Shown: positions 23,898 to 32,525 of the stretch, piece after piece
How positions within the stretch are numbered: the first letter of the stretch is position 1
How the letters are laid out: each line of letters opens with the position of its first letter
Source of the DNA: VXRD01 sp965232265
GTDB taxonomy: Bacteria; Latescibacterota; UBA2968
Assembly: GCA_965232265.1 (NCBI GenBank)
Contig: CBDDPH010000002.1
Coordinates: 2,480,001-2,544,000, forward strand
Reading direction: 5' to 3'
Length of the DNA: 64,000 nt
Translations under genes and position numbers: made by a program
Notes under the pieces: model-generated
The model's input: the letters and a program-made list of their open reading frames with translations, nothing else
What the model was told of the DNA's origin: nothing
The model's database searches: none

Positions 23898-25403
23898 ATG
23901 AAAGCTGTTGTGGTGATGTTTGATTCACTAAATCGACATCTGTTGTCGCCTTATGGGTGTGACTGGACGCATACGCCAAATTTTAAACGGTTGGCAGAAC
24001 GCGCGGTGACGTTTGACAGGTCTTATGTGTGTTCGATGCCGTGTATGCCGGCCAGACGGGATTTTCATACGGGACGGCCCAATTTTTTGCATCGCTCGTG
24101 GGGGCCGCTGGAGCCGTTTGACGATTCGGTGCCCCGCATGTTAAAAGCGCATGGTGTTTCGAGCCATCTGGTGAGCGATCATCAGCATTATTGGGAAGAC
24201 GGCGGGTGTACGTATCACACGCAGTATAGCACCTGGCAGTTTTTCAGGGGACAGGAAGGGGATTTGTGGAAGGGGCAGGTGGCAGATCCTTCTACGGAAA
24301 ATACGTATGGGCGAAATTCGGGTGAGGATGATCTGTCCCGGCAGGATTTGATCAATCGGCAGTTTATGCGGCGGGAAGAAGATCAACCCCAGTCCAGGAC
24401 CTTTGGGGCGGGGATTGATTTTATTCGGCGGAATTACACGGAAGACAATTGGTTTTTGCAGATTGAAACATTTGATCCCCACGAGCCGTTTTTTTCTCAG
24501 CGCAAGTTTAAGGATCTCTACGCCGAACATTATCGCGATTACGACGGTCCGTTGCACGATTGGCCGAGTTATGAACCGGTGAAAGAGACGCGGGAGCAAA
24601 TTGAGCATCTGCGGTTTGAATATGCTTCGCTGCTGGCGATGTGCGATGCCAAGTTGGGCGATGTGCTGGATTTGATGGATGAATTGGAGATGTGGGAAGA
24701 TACGTTGCTGGCGGTGTGGACGGATCACGGGTTTTTGCTGAGTGAGCACGATTGCTGGGCCAAGATGTGGATGCCTTTTTATGAGGAAGTGGCCCATACG
24801 CCGTTTTTTGTATGGGATCCGCGATGCGGGAAGAGAGGGGAACGGCGGGAGGCATTGGTGCAGCCGTCGATTGATCTGGGACCGACGTTGCTGGACTTTT
24901 TTGGGTTGGAGCCGACAGTGGATATGCTTGGCAAACCACTCGGCGATGCGGTGGATAGCGATACGGCGGTGCGGGAGGCAGCGGTTTTTGGGATGCACGG
25001 GCATCAGGGCAATGTGACGGATGGGCGGTATGTGTATATGCGGGCAGCGGCAGATCGAGAAAATCAGCCTTTGTTTGAATATACGTTGATGCCAACCCAC
25101 ATCCGGTCTCATTTCGCGCCAGAGGAATTGGTGGGCAAGATGGCGCTTTCCGAACCGCTCAGTTTTACCAAAGGGTGTGAGGTGCTGAAGATTCACACTG
25201 GGCGAGATAGCAAGAGTTTTAGTCCCAGATTGTTGAGAATCCATGATTTTGGGACCTTGTTATACGATTTGGAACAGGATCCAAAACAGGAAAAGCCACT
25301 GGCGGATCCGGAGGTTGAAAAACGAATGGTGGATCTGTTGATTCAGGGGATGGAAGCATGTGATGCGCCCCCGGAACAGTATGTGCGGCTGGGGTTGAGG
25401 TAA
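23898..25403 (+). CDS. Sulfatase (formylglycine type)
   Basis: A 501-residue alkaline-phosphatase-superfamily sulfatase. Metal site near the N-terminus (VVVMFDSLNRHLL) and formylglycine motif C49-M-P-A-R in SMPCMPARRDFHTGR. Later conserved blocks are ETFDPHEPFF and WTDHGFLLSEHD (metal-binding Asp-His). GGAGGAGAT precedes the ATG. No signal peptide, so substrates would be imported or small. It is in an operon-like run with a PhyH gene and a Gfo/Idh gene. Activity needs a formylglycine-generating enzyme not seen in this window. Confidence 0.92.
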   Translation: MKAVVVMFDSLNRHLLSPYGCDWTHTPNFKRLAERAVTFDRSYVCSMPCMPARRDFHTGRPNFLHRSWGPLEPFDDSVPRMLKAHGVSSHLVSDHQHYWEDGGCTYHTQYSTWQFFRGQEGDLWKGQVADPSTENTYGRNSGEDDLSRQDLINRQFMRREEDQPQSRTFGAGIDFIRRNYTEDNWFLQIETFDPHEPFFSQRKFKDLYAEHYRDYDGPLHDWPSYEPVKETREQIEHLRFEYASLLAMCDAKLGDVLDLMDELEMWEDTLLAVWTDHGFLLSEHDCWAKMWMPFYEEVAHTPFFVWDPRCGKRGERREALVQPSIDLGPTLLDFFGLEPTVDMLGKPLGDAVDSDTAVREAAVFGMHGHQGNVTDGRYVYMRAAADRENQPLFEYTLMPTHIRSHFAPEELVGKMALSEPLSFTKGCEVLKIHTGRDSKSFSPRLLRIHDFGTLLYDLEQDPKQEKPLADPEVEKRMVDLLIQGMEACDAPPEQYVRLGLR

Positions 25404-25429
25404 TCCCTATTTTGAAAGGAGGTGGCCGC

Positions 25430-26266
25430 TTGAAACGCGTTGGTTTTTACGATCTCGATCTGAATAATTTTCACGCAAATGTGTATTTGAGTGCGTTCAG
25501 GAATGAGTTGAAGGACCGGGGATTTGAGGTGACGGGTTGTACGGGGATTCGCCAGAAATCCAGTCTCGCCTGGGCAGAGGAAAATGGGGTGCCCTATTTT
25601 TCGGATGTTCAGGCTTTGAACGATGCGGTCGATTATTATCTCGTTCTGGCGCCGAGGAATCCAGAGCGGCATCTGACAATGTGTGAGGCGATTTTTCCTT
25701 ATGGCAAGGCGACGTATGTGGATAAGACTTTTGCACCCGATCTCGATACGGCGCAACAGATATTCGCGCTTGCCGATAAGTACCGCGTTCCCATACAGAC
25801 GTCGTCTGCGCTGCGGTATAGCAATGTGCAGGATTTTGTTCGGGATGTTGGTCCTCGCAAGGTGAAACACATGGTTGTCTGGCAGAGTGGGCGGTCTTTT
25901 GATGAGTATGGGATTCATCCGACAGAAATTGTGGTGAGTTGTATGGGCACGGGGGCAAAACGGTTGATGCGCCGAGGTAAGGGAAAGTACAATCAGATTT
26001 TGATCGATTTTACGGGCAACCGAACGGCGGTGATCAACATGAATGAAAAGCACAGGACGCCGCAGGCTGCTGTTGTGACGACGACGGAGGAGACGCGGCA
26101 TATCGAGGTGGATCGAGCGGTTATTTTTCCGCGTTCTACCGGGGCGATTATGGATCTTTTTGAAAGTGGTAAGGCGAATATTCCGCGTCTGGAAAGTTTG
26201 CTGATTCGACGCATTCTGGATGTGGCGGAAGAAGAACGGGCACAACGTGGGTTTGTCGATATTTAG
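25430..26266 (+). CDS. Gfo/Idh/MocA-like oxidoreductase, short form
   Basis: A 278-residue protein with an N-terminal Rossmann-like strand (KRVGFYDLDLNNFHANVYL), a middle segment KATYVDKTFAPDLDTAQQI analogous to the EKP loop, and a following alpha/beta domain with HPTEIV. Start is TTG 25430, two to three bases after AAAGGAGGTGGCCGC. It lacks the GxGxxG pattern and is shorter than most family members, so it may be a divergent dehydrogenase or a non-catalytic relative. Confidence 0.7.
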   Translation: MKRVGFYDLDLNNFHANVYLSAFRNELKDRGFEVTGCTGIRQKSSLAWAEENGVPYFSDVQALNDAVDYYLVLAPRNPERHLTMCEAIFPYGKATYVDKTFAPDLDTAQQIFALADKYRVPIQTSSALRYSNVQDFVRDVGPRKVKHMVVWQSGRSFDEYGIHPTEIVVSCMGTGAKRLMRRGKGKYNQILIDFTGNRTAVINMNEKHRTPQAAVVTTTEETRHIEVDRAVIFPRSTGAIMDLFESGKANIPRLESLLIRRILDVAEEERAQRGFVDI

Positions 26267-26274
26267 AGACATAT

Positions 26275-26465
26275 TATCCGCAGAAAAAAACGCGAATAAT
26301 TTGAGCGTTTTTCGCAGATGTACGCAGATGTACGCAGATATCCGCAGATGAATGCAGATGCAATGTAGGGGCAGGTTTGAAACCTGCCCACGAACCCGTC
26401 CGTTCAACGCAGGAATGGGCTTCAACCCCAATGTAGGAACGGGTTTCAAACCCGTTCAGGGAGGA
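26275..26465 (+). repeat. Dispersed repeats R1 and R2 in the 26267-26472 gap
   Basis: A copy of R1 (CGCGAATAATTTGAGCG with trailing CGCAGATG/TACGCAGATG units, 26275-26361) is followed by two inverted TGAAACC/GGTTTCAAACC type elements (TGTAGGGGCAGGTTTGAAA, and the copy near 26432-26458). R2 recurs at 41589, 48101 and 51923. Confidence 0.75.
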
Positions 26466-26472
26466 ACGACAA

Positions 26473-27456
26473 ATGATTAAAATGGCGCAATACGGTACAA
26501 AACACGGTCACGCAGCGGGAAAGTTGCGGTCGATGCAAACCAATGCTGAGGTGGAGGTGGTCGGTGTGTTTGAACCCGATGAGAGACGCCGCGAGGAGAT
26601 GGCGCAATCGGGCGGTTATGAAGGCGTTTATTGGTTTGAATCAGAGGCGGAGATGCTGAGCGATGATGAGATTGTGGCTGTTGCATCAGAGGGTGCAAAT
26701 GTCGAGAGTCTGGATCAGACTGAGGCCATTATTCGGGCGGGCAAGCACGTGTGGTACGACAAACCCGCTGGTGAGAATTGGGATCAGTGGCAGCGAATTA
26801 TCGCACGGGCACGGGAGGGGGATTTGCTGATTCAGATGGGGTACATGTTTCGGTATCACGATGGGTATTGCAAGATCGCAGAGTGGGTGCATTCGGGTTT
26901 TTTGGGCGATGTGTTTGCGGTTCGAGCGCATATGTCAACGTTTTTGGGTAAGGAGGCAAAAGAAAGGGTTGTCGTGCATCAGGGTGGGGTGTTTTTCGAT
27001 TTGTGCGGGCATCAGCTCGATCAGGTTGTCCATCTTTTGGGAAGACCCGAGCGCGTGACGCCGTTTTTGCGCAATGATATGCGCGAGGTCGAAGGTTTTA
27101 CGGATAATGGGGTGGGTATTTTTGAATTTGAGCGGGCGATTGCCATTGTCGATATTGCGGCGTTGGAGCCGCGGCCCAATGCGCGTCGGTTTGAGGTGTA
27201 TGGGACAAAGGGCAGTGCGATTATGGAGCCGATGGAGCCTGCGGAGAAAATCCGCCTGTGTCTGGACGAGGCGCGCGATGGGTATGAAGCGGGTGTTCAA
27301 TTTGTCGATGTGGCACAGCAATCTCGGCAGGATTTGTACGATCTGGAATTGGCGGCGTTTTTACCGGCTATTCGAGGTGAGCGCGCGCCGGATCGATCTT
27401 ATGAACACGAGTTGCTGGTTCAAGAGGCGGTGTTGCGAGGCGTTGGGCGGTTGTAA
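26473..27456 (+). CDS. Gfo/Idh/MocA family oxidoreductase
   Basis: A 327-residue NAD(P)-dependent dehydrogenase. The N-terminal Rossmann part opens MIKMAQYGTKHGHAAGKL; the cofactor/substrate loop is KHVWYDKPAGENWDQW, the family's EKP motif with Lys retained, followed by MGYMFRYHDGY. AGGGAGGAACGAC precedes the ATG. It lies between two sulfatase operons and probably oxidises or isomerises a sugar-like product; substrate unknown. Confidence 0.88.
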   Translation: MIKMAQYGTKHGHAAGKLRSMQTNAEVEVVGVFEPDERRREEMAQSGGYEGVYWFESEAEMLSDDEIVAVASEGANVESLDQTEAIIRAGKHVWYDKPAGENWDQWQRIIARAREGDLLIQMGYMFRYHDGYCKIAEWVHSGFLGDVFAVRAHMSTFLGKEAKERVVVHQGGVFFDLCGHQLDQVVHLLGRPERVTPFLRNDMREVEGFTDNGVGIFEFERAIAIVDIAALEPRPNARRFEVYGTKGSAIMEPMEPAEKIRLCLDEARDGYEAGVQFVDVAQQSRQDLYDLELAAFLPAIRGERAPDRSYEHELLVQEAVLRGVGRL

Positions 27457-27536
27457 AGCGAATCAACTGACCGCTTCTCTGACCCGTTCATCTGTGCCTT
27501 TTGTGCCTTTTGTGGCTAAAAATTGAGGAGAAAACT

Positions 27537-28952
27537 ATGAATGTTATTTGTGTGATGCTGGATTCGTTGCGGGCAGATCACGTGGGTGCTTATGGCGACC
27601 GGGCAAGGACGCCGAATATGGATCGCATCGCGCGTGAGTCGCTGGTGTTTTCAAAGGCGTATTCGGGGTCGTTTCCAACCCTGCCGTGCCGACGCGATTT
27701 GTTTACGGGACGCTGGGGACATCCGTTTAATACATGGGATAAAATGGAACAGCATTTGCCCACGATGGCCGAGCGTTTTCGACGCGCGGGATACACAACG
27801 GGACTGGTTTTTGATACGCCGATGTTTATGACGCAGGGCAATTTTCTGGATCGCGGATTTGGGTCAATTGAGTGGATTCGCGGGCAGGGGGGTGAGCCGT
27901 GGATTAGCGATGCATTGGAGGAGATCATAAGCCCGGCCAGTGAGGATAAGGTAAAATCCGGGGTGATGCGCTATCTGGCGAATCAGCGCGGGCGGTTGTT
28001 TGAATCGGATTATCTGGGTCCTCGCGTGTTTACCGAGGCAATGCACTGGCTGGAGCGGAATTATGTGAAGGATGGATTTTTTCTGTGGATTGATTCGTGG
28101 GATCCGCACGAGCCGTGGGATCCGCCGCAGTATTATGTGGATATGTACGATCCGGGTTATGAAGGCGATGAGCTTATTTATCCGTGTTATGGGTTCAGCA
28201 ATTACATGACGGATGCGGAACTCAATCACGTACGCGCACTGTACGCGGCTGAGGTGACGATGACGGATCGGTGGTTGGGGATGTTGTGGGATACGATAGG
28301 TGTGTTGGGTTTAAAGGAGAATACGGTTTTTTTGCTGATGGCAGATCACGGGCACTATTTTGGCGACCACGGTTTGCAGGGCAAGCCCTGGGGAGATTGG
28401 GGGCAGCTTTACGATCCGATGATTCATATTCCGTTTGTGGTGTATCATCCGGATGGGGCGATGGCGGGCAAACAGGTGGATAGTCTGGTGCAGCCAGTGG
28501 ATGTGTTTCCCACGCTTTGCAGTCTGGCGGGATTGGATGTGCCCGATGGCGTGCAGGGAGAGTCATTTGCCGATGTTTTGTTGGGCAAGACGGTGCAACA
28601 CCGGGAGTTTGCAATTAGCGGGCGCAATTTGAATGACAGCTGGGGCACGGTGCCTGCGACAATAACCGATGGTACGTGGACGCTGGTGTATTGGCCGAAT
28701 AAAGATATAAAATACAAAGGACCTAAACCGATCCGCACCGAGCGATACGATTGCCGCAATATGCCCGAGCGCCGCGTGGATGAGTTGTTTTATATGCCGG
28801 AAGATCCCGGTCAGGAACACAATGTGATTGCCGAGCATCCCGAAGAAGCAAGGGGGTTGCACAGGGCGCTTCTGGAACTGATTGAGCAGACGGAGACCGA
28901 TCCAGAGATTGCGAGGACGTACCAACCCGCGCCGGGCGATCAGTATCAGTGA
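27537..28952 (+). CDS. Sulfatase-family hydrolase with Thr in place of the formylglycine Cys
   Basis: A 471-residue alkaline-phosphatase-superfamily protein. VICVMLDSLRADHVGAYG gives the N-terminal metal aspartate, SWDPHEPWDPPQYY and LLMADHGHYFGDHG later metal-site blocks. At the nucleophile position the motif is T48-L-P-C-R in SFPTLPCRRDLFTGR, aligned with C49-M-P-A-R of the sulfatase at 23898; no Cys or Ser is available at the first position. Thr is the nucleophile in phosphodiesterase members of the superfamily, so it may act on phosphoesters. GAGGAG precedes the ATG. Confidence 0.85.
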   Translation: MNVICVMLDSLRADHVGAYGDRARTPNMDRIARESLVFSKAYSGSFPTLPCRRDLFTGRWGHPFNTWDKMEQHLPTMAERFRRAGYTTGLVFDTPMFMTQGNFLDRGFGSIEWIRGQGGEPWISDALEEIISPASEDKVKSGVMRYLANQRGRLFESDYLGPRVFTEAMHWLERNYVKDGFFLWIDSWDPHEPWDPPQYYVDMYDPGYEGDELIYPCYGFSNYMTDAELNHVRALYAAEVTMTDRWLGMLWDTIGVLGLKENTVFLLMADHGHYFGDHGLQGKPWGDWGQLYDPMIHIPFVVYHPDGAMAGKQVDSLVQPVDVFPTLCSLAGLDVPDGVQGESFADVLLGKTVQHREFAISGRNLNDSWGTVPATITDGTWTLVYWPNKDIKYKGPKPIRTERYDCRNMPERRVDELFYMPEDPGQEHNVIAEHPEEARGLHRALLELIEQTETDPEIARTYQPAPGDQYQ

Positions 28953-28957
28953 GCGTT

Positions 28958-29854
28958 TCAGGATCGCACGTCTTGCCTGCCGTCTCCACATCCACCATCG
29001 CCGGCAGAGCGCACGTGCGGTTGTCCCCTTATTTCGGTGCCTTTGTACGAGTATGGGTCTTCGCCTGCGATCATGATGATTTCCCGCATGTCTGCGGTTG
29101 CCATGCGTTCGCCGGGTTTCAAATTGCGCCAGGGGAGGAGGGATTCCGCGCTCATGTAGTGGTTGACGAGTACGCGACGGAAGCCGGATTTGGCGCGGTT
29201 GGGAAACGAGCGGTGGAGCAAGTAGCCGTGAAAGAAGACGAGCGCGCCTGTTTTGACTTCGACGGGGATGGCGTCGCCATCTGCGTAGGGGAATCGGAAG
29301 GTTTCATGGGCGCAGTCAAATCGCTTGTCGTGCTGTACGTGTTGGGGCCACAATATGCCGCGTTTGTGCGAGCCGGGAATGACCCACAAGCAGCCGTTTT
29401 CAGTGGTGGCATCGTCAAGGGCAAACCAGCCGCCCGTGAGCGACCGGTCGCGGGTGGGGATGTAGATTTCGTCCTGATGCCATGCTTGTCCGGGTTTTCC
29501 CGCGCTTTTGATGAAGAGCATGGATTGCATGCATTTGACATTGGGTCCGATGACGCTGGTGAGACCATCGACCATGACGGGATGGGATAGCGCGTCGTAC
29601 ATGATGGGCGAGGTTCTGTGTACGTGGTGGATACACAAGATGCGCTCGATTATGTCTTCGTCGGTGTCATCGGGCGAGACGGCGGGTAAATTGCCTATGT
29701 CGCCGCGTTCCCCGCGACACAGAGCGGCGGTTTCGTCGCGCAGGATTTCGACTTCTTCTGGGGTGAGCGCATCGGGGATGACGAGGTATCCGTTTTCGCG
29801 GTAAAAGGCCACGTCGGCTTTGGTGACGCGAGAGGTGGCGGAGAGGGTTGCCAT
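28958..29854 (-). CDS. Phytanoyl-CoA dioxygenase (PhyH) family protein
   Basis: A 298-residue PhyH protein with clear iron ligands: QAWHQDEIYIP (HxD) and distal His in GYLLHRSFPNRA, followed by RRVLVNHY. FYRENGYLVIPDALTPEEVE is the usual N-terminal block. ATG 29854 is chosen because GGAG lies eight bases before it; ATG 29866 is also possible. It converges on the sulfatase gene, five bases between stops. Closest in pattern to ectoine-hydroxylase-like PhyH proteins. Confidence 0.92.
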   Translation of the reverse strand: MATLSATSRVTKADVAFYRENGYLVIPDALTPEEVEILRDETAALCRGERGDIGNLPAVSPDDTDEDIIERILCIHHVHRTSPIMYDALSHPVMVDGLTSVIGPNVKCMQSMLFIKSAGKPGQAWHQDEIYIPTRDRSLTGGWFALDDATTENGCLWVIPGSHKRGILWPQHVQHDKRFDCAHETFRFPYADGDAIPVEVKTGALVFFHGYLLHRSFPNRAKSGFRRVLVNHYMSAESLLPWRNLKPGERMATADMREIIMIAGEDPYSYKGTEIRGQPHVRSAGDGGCGDGRQDVRS

Positions 29855-29905
29855 TGAAATCTCCATAAGGATCGGCGTTTGATAAAGAGGATTTCGTGTC
29901 TATTT

Positions 29906-29934
29906 ATAATCAGGCAGGAGAATGTTGGGGTCAA
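29906..29934 (-). promoter_or_regulatory. Candidate promoter of the minus-strand PhyH gene
   Basis: On the minus strand TTGACC (29934-29929), spacer 17, GATTAT (29911-29906). It lies about 50 bases before ATG 29854. Confidence 0.45.
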
Positions 29935-29993
29935 GGGAATAATTGGTTGTCAGTTGTCGGCAGTTGCACCCACGGAACGAGGTATAACCAATT

Positions 29994-30716
29994 ATGCAAG
30001 CGATCTCTTTGGTGATTCCAGTTTATAACGAGGCGGAAAGGCTACAAAGGAATTTCTCTAAGTATTTGAAATTTTTAGAGCCATTGAAAAAGAAGGAATT
30101 GGTTTTTGTCGATGACGGCTCAACGGATGGTACAAAAAAAATTTTAGAGCAATTCGCTGGGCATGAGAAATTTGTCAAAATTATTTCGTACAAAAAAAAT
30201 ATGGGAAAGGGGTATGCCGTTAAACGTGGCGTTTTGAGTTCTCATTTCGATGTGATTTTGGTTTCGGATTGCGATTTATCAACGCCATTACAGGAGGTTT
30301 TTAAGTTCGAGAAATATCTGAGGGAATTTGACATTGTTATTGGTTCAAGAGGGTTAAAGGATTCGGATGTGCAGGTGCGGCAGCGCGTTTTGAAAGCGTT
30401 GTCGGGCAAACTTTCAAATTATCTTATCAGGGCGTTGTTGAATATTGAAATTTACGATACGCAATGTGGGTTTAAGGTCTTTAACCAGAGATCAAAAATT
30501 TTATTTCAAAAGCAGAAAATCAACCGATTTGGTTTTGATTTTGAAATTTTATTTTTGGCGAAGAAATTTCATTTTGAAGTGAAGGAAGTCGGCGTTACCT
30601 GGCGAAATGATGCGTTGTCAAAGGTGAAAAAAATTGATTATATCAAAACACTTTTCGAACTTTTTAAGATCAGATTTTTATGGTTTTTTGAAAAATATGA
30701 GACAGAGAGGAATTGA
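29994..30716 (+). CDS. Family 2 glycosyltransferase, dolichyl-phosphate-glucose synthase-like
   Basis: A 240-residue GT2 enzyme: ISLVIPVYNEAERL, VDDGSTDGTKKIL, KNMGKGYAVKRGVLSS, the metal-binding VSDCDLSTPL (DxD-like) and GSRGLKD, plus YDTQCGFKVFNQR, which is typical of polyprenyl-phosphate glucosyl/mannosyltransferases. It is far more A/T-rich (Lys, Ile, Phe-rich) than the genes on either side, suggesting separate origin. It would charge a lipid carrier used by the two membrane glycosyltransferases downstream; its stop overlaps the next start. Confidence 0.88.
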   Translation: MQAISLVIPVYNEAERLQRNFSKYLKFLEPLKKKELVFVDDGSTDGTKKILEQFAGHEKFVKIISYKKNMGKGYAVKRGVLSSHFDVILVSDCDLSTPLQEVFKFEKYLREFDIVIGSRGLKDSDVQVRQRVLKALSGKLSNYLIRALLNIEIYDTQCGFKVFNQRSKILFQKQKINRFGFDFEILFLAKKFHFEVKEVGVTWRNDALSKVKKIDYIKTLFELFKIRFLWFFEKYETERN

Positions 30717-32467
30717 GGGTGTTTGCATCAGGATCAAGTCAGGCGCCATATACTGCGGCGTCTATGGGGGTGCTGTTGGTCGCCGCGTACCTGTGTCTGG
30801 TCAATCTGGACTACGCCGCGCTGTGGCACGATGAGGCTCCCGCCGCCTTTTTGGGCAAGGCTCTGCTGCAACAAGGCGATATCGTGGGCTGGGACGGGCG
30901 CAATCTGGTCGGCGGCACGAATGGTCGCTCGCTCAACGAAGACTTACGCGATGTGTGGCCTCCGCTGATGTATGTGCTGAACGCGGTGGGTTTCGCGGTA
31001 TTCGGCGTCAACGAGATTGGGGCACGCATTGTCCACGCTGTTATCGGCGTTGTTTCTCTCGGTGTGTTTTACCTGCTGCTGTGCCAATATCTGTCGAACC
31101 ATCCGCGACTGATGTTCTTCATCTTTGCGTTCGCTGCCTGGTCGGCGCAACTGCTGTTGTATTTTCGCCAGTCCCGATACTTCTCGATGATGGTGCTCAC
31201 GCTGATGCTCCTGTTTTATTTTTACGAGCGTTACTGGCAGAGCAAACAAAGGGCATATCTACCGGTCATCGCGCTGGTGGCCGCGCTGTCGTTCTTCAAC
31301 CATTACGCTGGCGGCGCAGCGACGATGCTTTCGCTCTTTGCATATCATGTGATCTTTCGCGCGCGTGTGACCGCGCTTAGAGAGTGGGTGTTGTTCGCCT
31401 TATGCGGCGCGGTTGTCGTAGCGGTGGGTGCTGGTTATCTCTATTGGCTGGGCGTCATTGGTGGCGAGCGCAGCGGCTTCATAGCGTTTGGGGGTCAGGT
31501 GCCCATGCCATATCAGGGAGATAGCCCGGCTTTTGTCCTTTTCTTGCACCGAATGTGGATATACACAAGAGAACTATTCACTGCCGACTGGATTTCGTGG
31601 CCGGTATTTTTGTGGTTTGTGGGCATGATCATGCTCGCCTATCAGGTCCGACGAAAGCAGGTGGCCAGGGTATCGCGACAGGTGCGGCGACGGCAAACAG
31701 GCACGGGGGCAGGTCTTACTGAAAAGATACTCGGAGACAATTTCCCACTGGCGGCGGCAGGAAAAATCATCTTGTTGGGCGCGCTGTTCGCGCTGTGTTC
31801 TGCGATGCTGTCGGTGCAGCCTATATGGCTAAACCCCGTTGCCGATCTGCGCTATTATGTGGGGGCATTGCCATTGCTGTTGGCGATGAAGGGGCTGTTT
31901 GTCGAGTGGGTATGGCGAAGGTCGAAGATCGCAGGCGGAATAGCCCTTGTCGTTCTGCTGTTTACCAGCGCGGGGGCATATCCGTTTAACATGACCAATT
32001 TTTTTACGGGACAGCGAACACTCGGGTTTCATCTTTTTCAGTTTGTTCGGGAAATCCATCTGCCTTACCGCGATTCTATACGCGCGGTTTCCGATTATTT
32101 GCTGGCCCAAGCCAAACAGGACGATCTCGTATTCGCGGCGAATTTTAATGACCGAGAGGCATTGGTCTTTAACACGGGGCACCGCGTGTTGTTCTGCTGG
32201 GTGCTCGATGAAAATTCGCCCTTGCCGCGTGCCAAAATCGAGGCGTTGGATGCCCCCTACTTATGGGCAAATACAAATATCCCCGACTGGATCGTCTTTT
32301 TCGGCGCAATAGAAGAACATGACAGGGAAAGGCTCAAGGCGAACTATGTCGTCGCTGCGGAACTGGACGTCTATCCTTATCCGACACAGCGGCCAGGGCT
32401 GAATATGCATGTTTTTACGCCTCTGCCCGTGAAGCGAGGTGTGCATATTTGGTGCCGAAAAGAATAG
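30713..32467 (+). CDS. GT39/ArnT-like membrane glycosyltransferase
   Basis: A 584-residue polytopic protein with about ten membrane helices. The first periplasmic loop has YAALWHDEAPAAFLGKAL, the catalytic Asp-Glu motif of PMT/ArnT enzymes that use polyprenyl-phosphate sugars. Start is uncertain: TTG 30713 overlaps the upstream stop; GTG 30719 is another choice. A soluble C-terminal part (about 450-584) follows. With the GT2 gene it forms a donor-plus-transferase pair; acceptor unknown. Confidence 0.75.
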   Translation: MRVFASGSSQAPYTAASMGVLLVAAYLCLVNLDYAALWHDEAPAAFLGKALLQQGDIVGWDGRNLVGGTNGRSLNEDLRDVWPPLMYVLNAVGFAVFGVNEIGARIVHAVIGVVSLGVFYLLLCQYLSNHPRLMFFIFAFAAWSAQLLLYFRQSRYFSMMVLTLMLLFYFYERYWQSKQRAYLPVIALVAALSFFNHYAGGAATMLSLFAYHVIFRARVTALREWVLFALCGAVVVAVGAGYLYWLGVIGGERSGFIAFGGQVPMPYQGDSPAFVLFLHRMWIYTRELFTADWISWPVFLWFVGMIMLAYQVRRKQVARVSRQVRRRQTGTGAGLTEKILGDNFPLAAAGKIILLGALFALCSAMLSVQPIWLNPVADLRYYVGALPLLLAMKGLFVEWVWRRSKIAGGIALVVLLFTSAGAYPFNMTNFFTGQRTLGFHLFQFVREIHLPYRDSIRAVSDYLLAQAKQDDLVFAANFNDREALVFNTGHRVLFCWVLDENSPLPRAKIEALDAPYLWANTNIPDWIVFFGAIEEHDRERLKANYVVAAELDVYPYPTQRPGLNMHVFTPLPVKRGVHIWCRKE

Positions 32468-32525
32468 CTGTTGACGAATGAGAACGCATTTACCGCATTG
32501 AACACGCATTGGGGATGAGGCAGAA

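Noticed and set aside
24141..25244. 367-codon minus-strand frame opposite the sulfatase
   Set aside because: No motif or ribosome site; the plus-strand sulfatase is certain.
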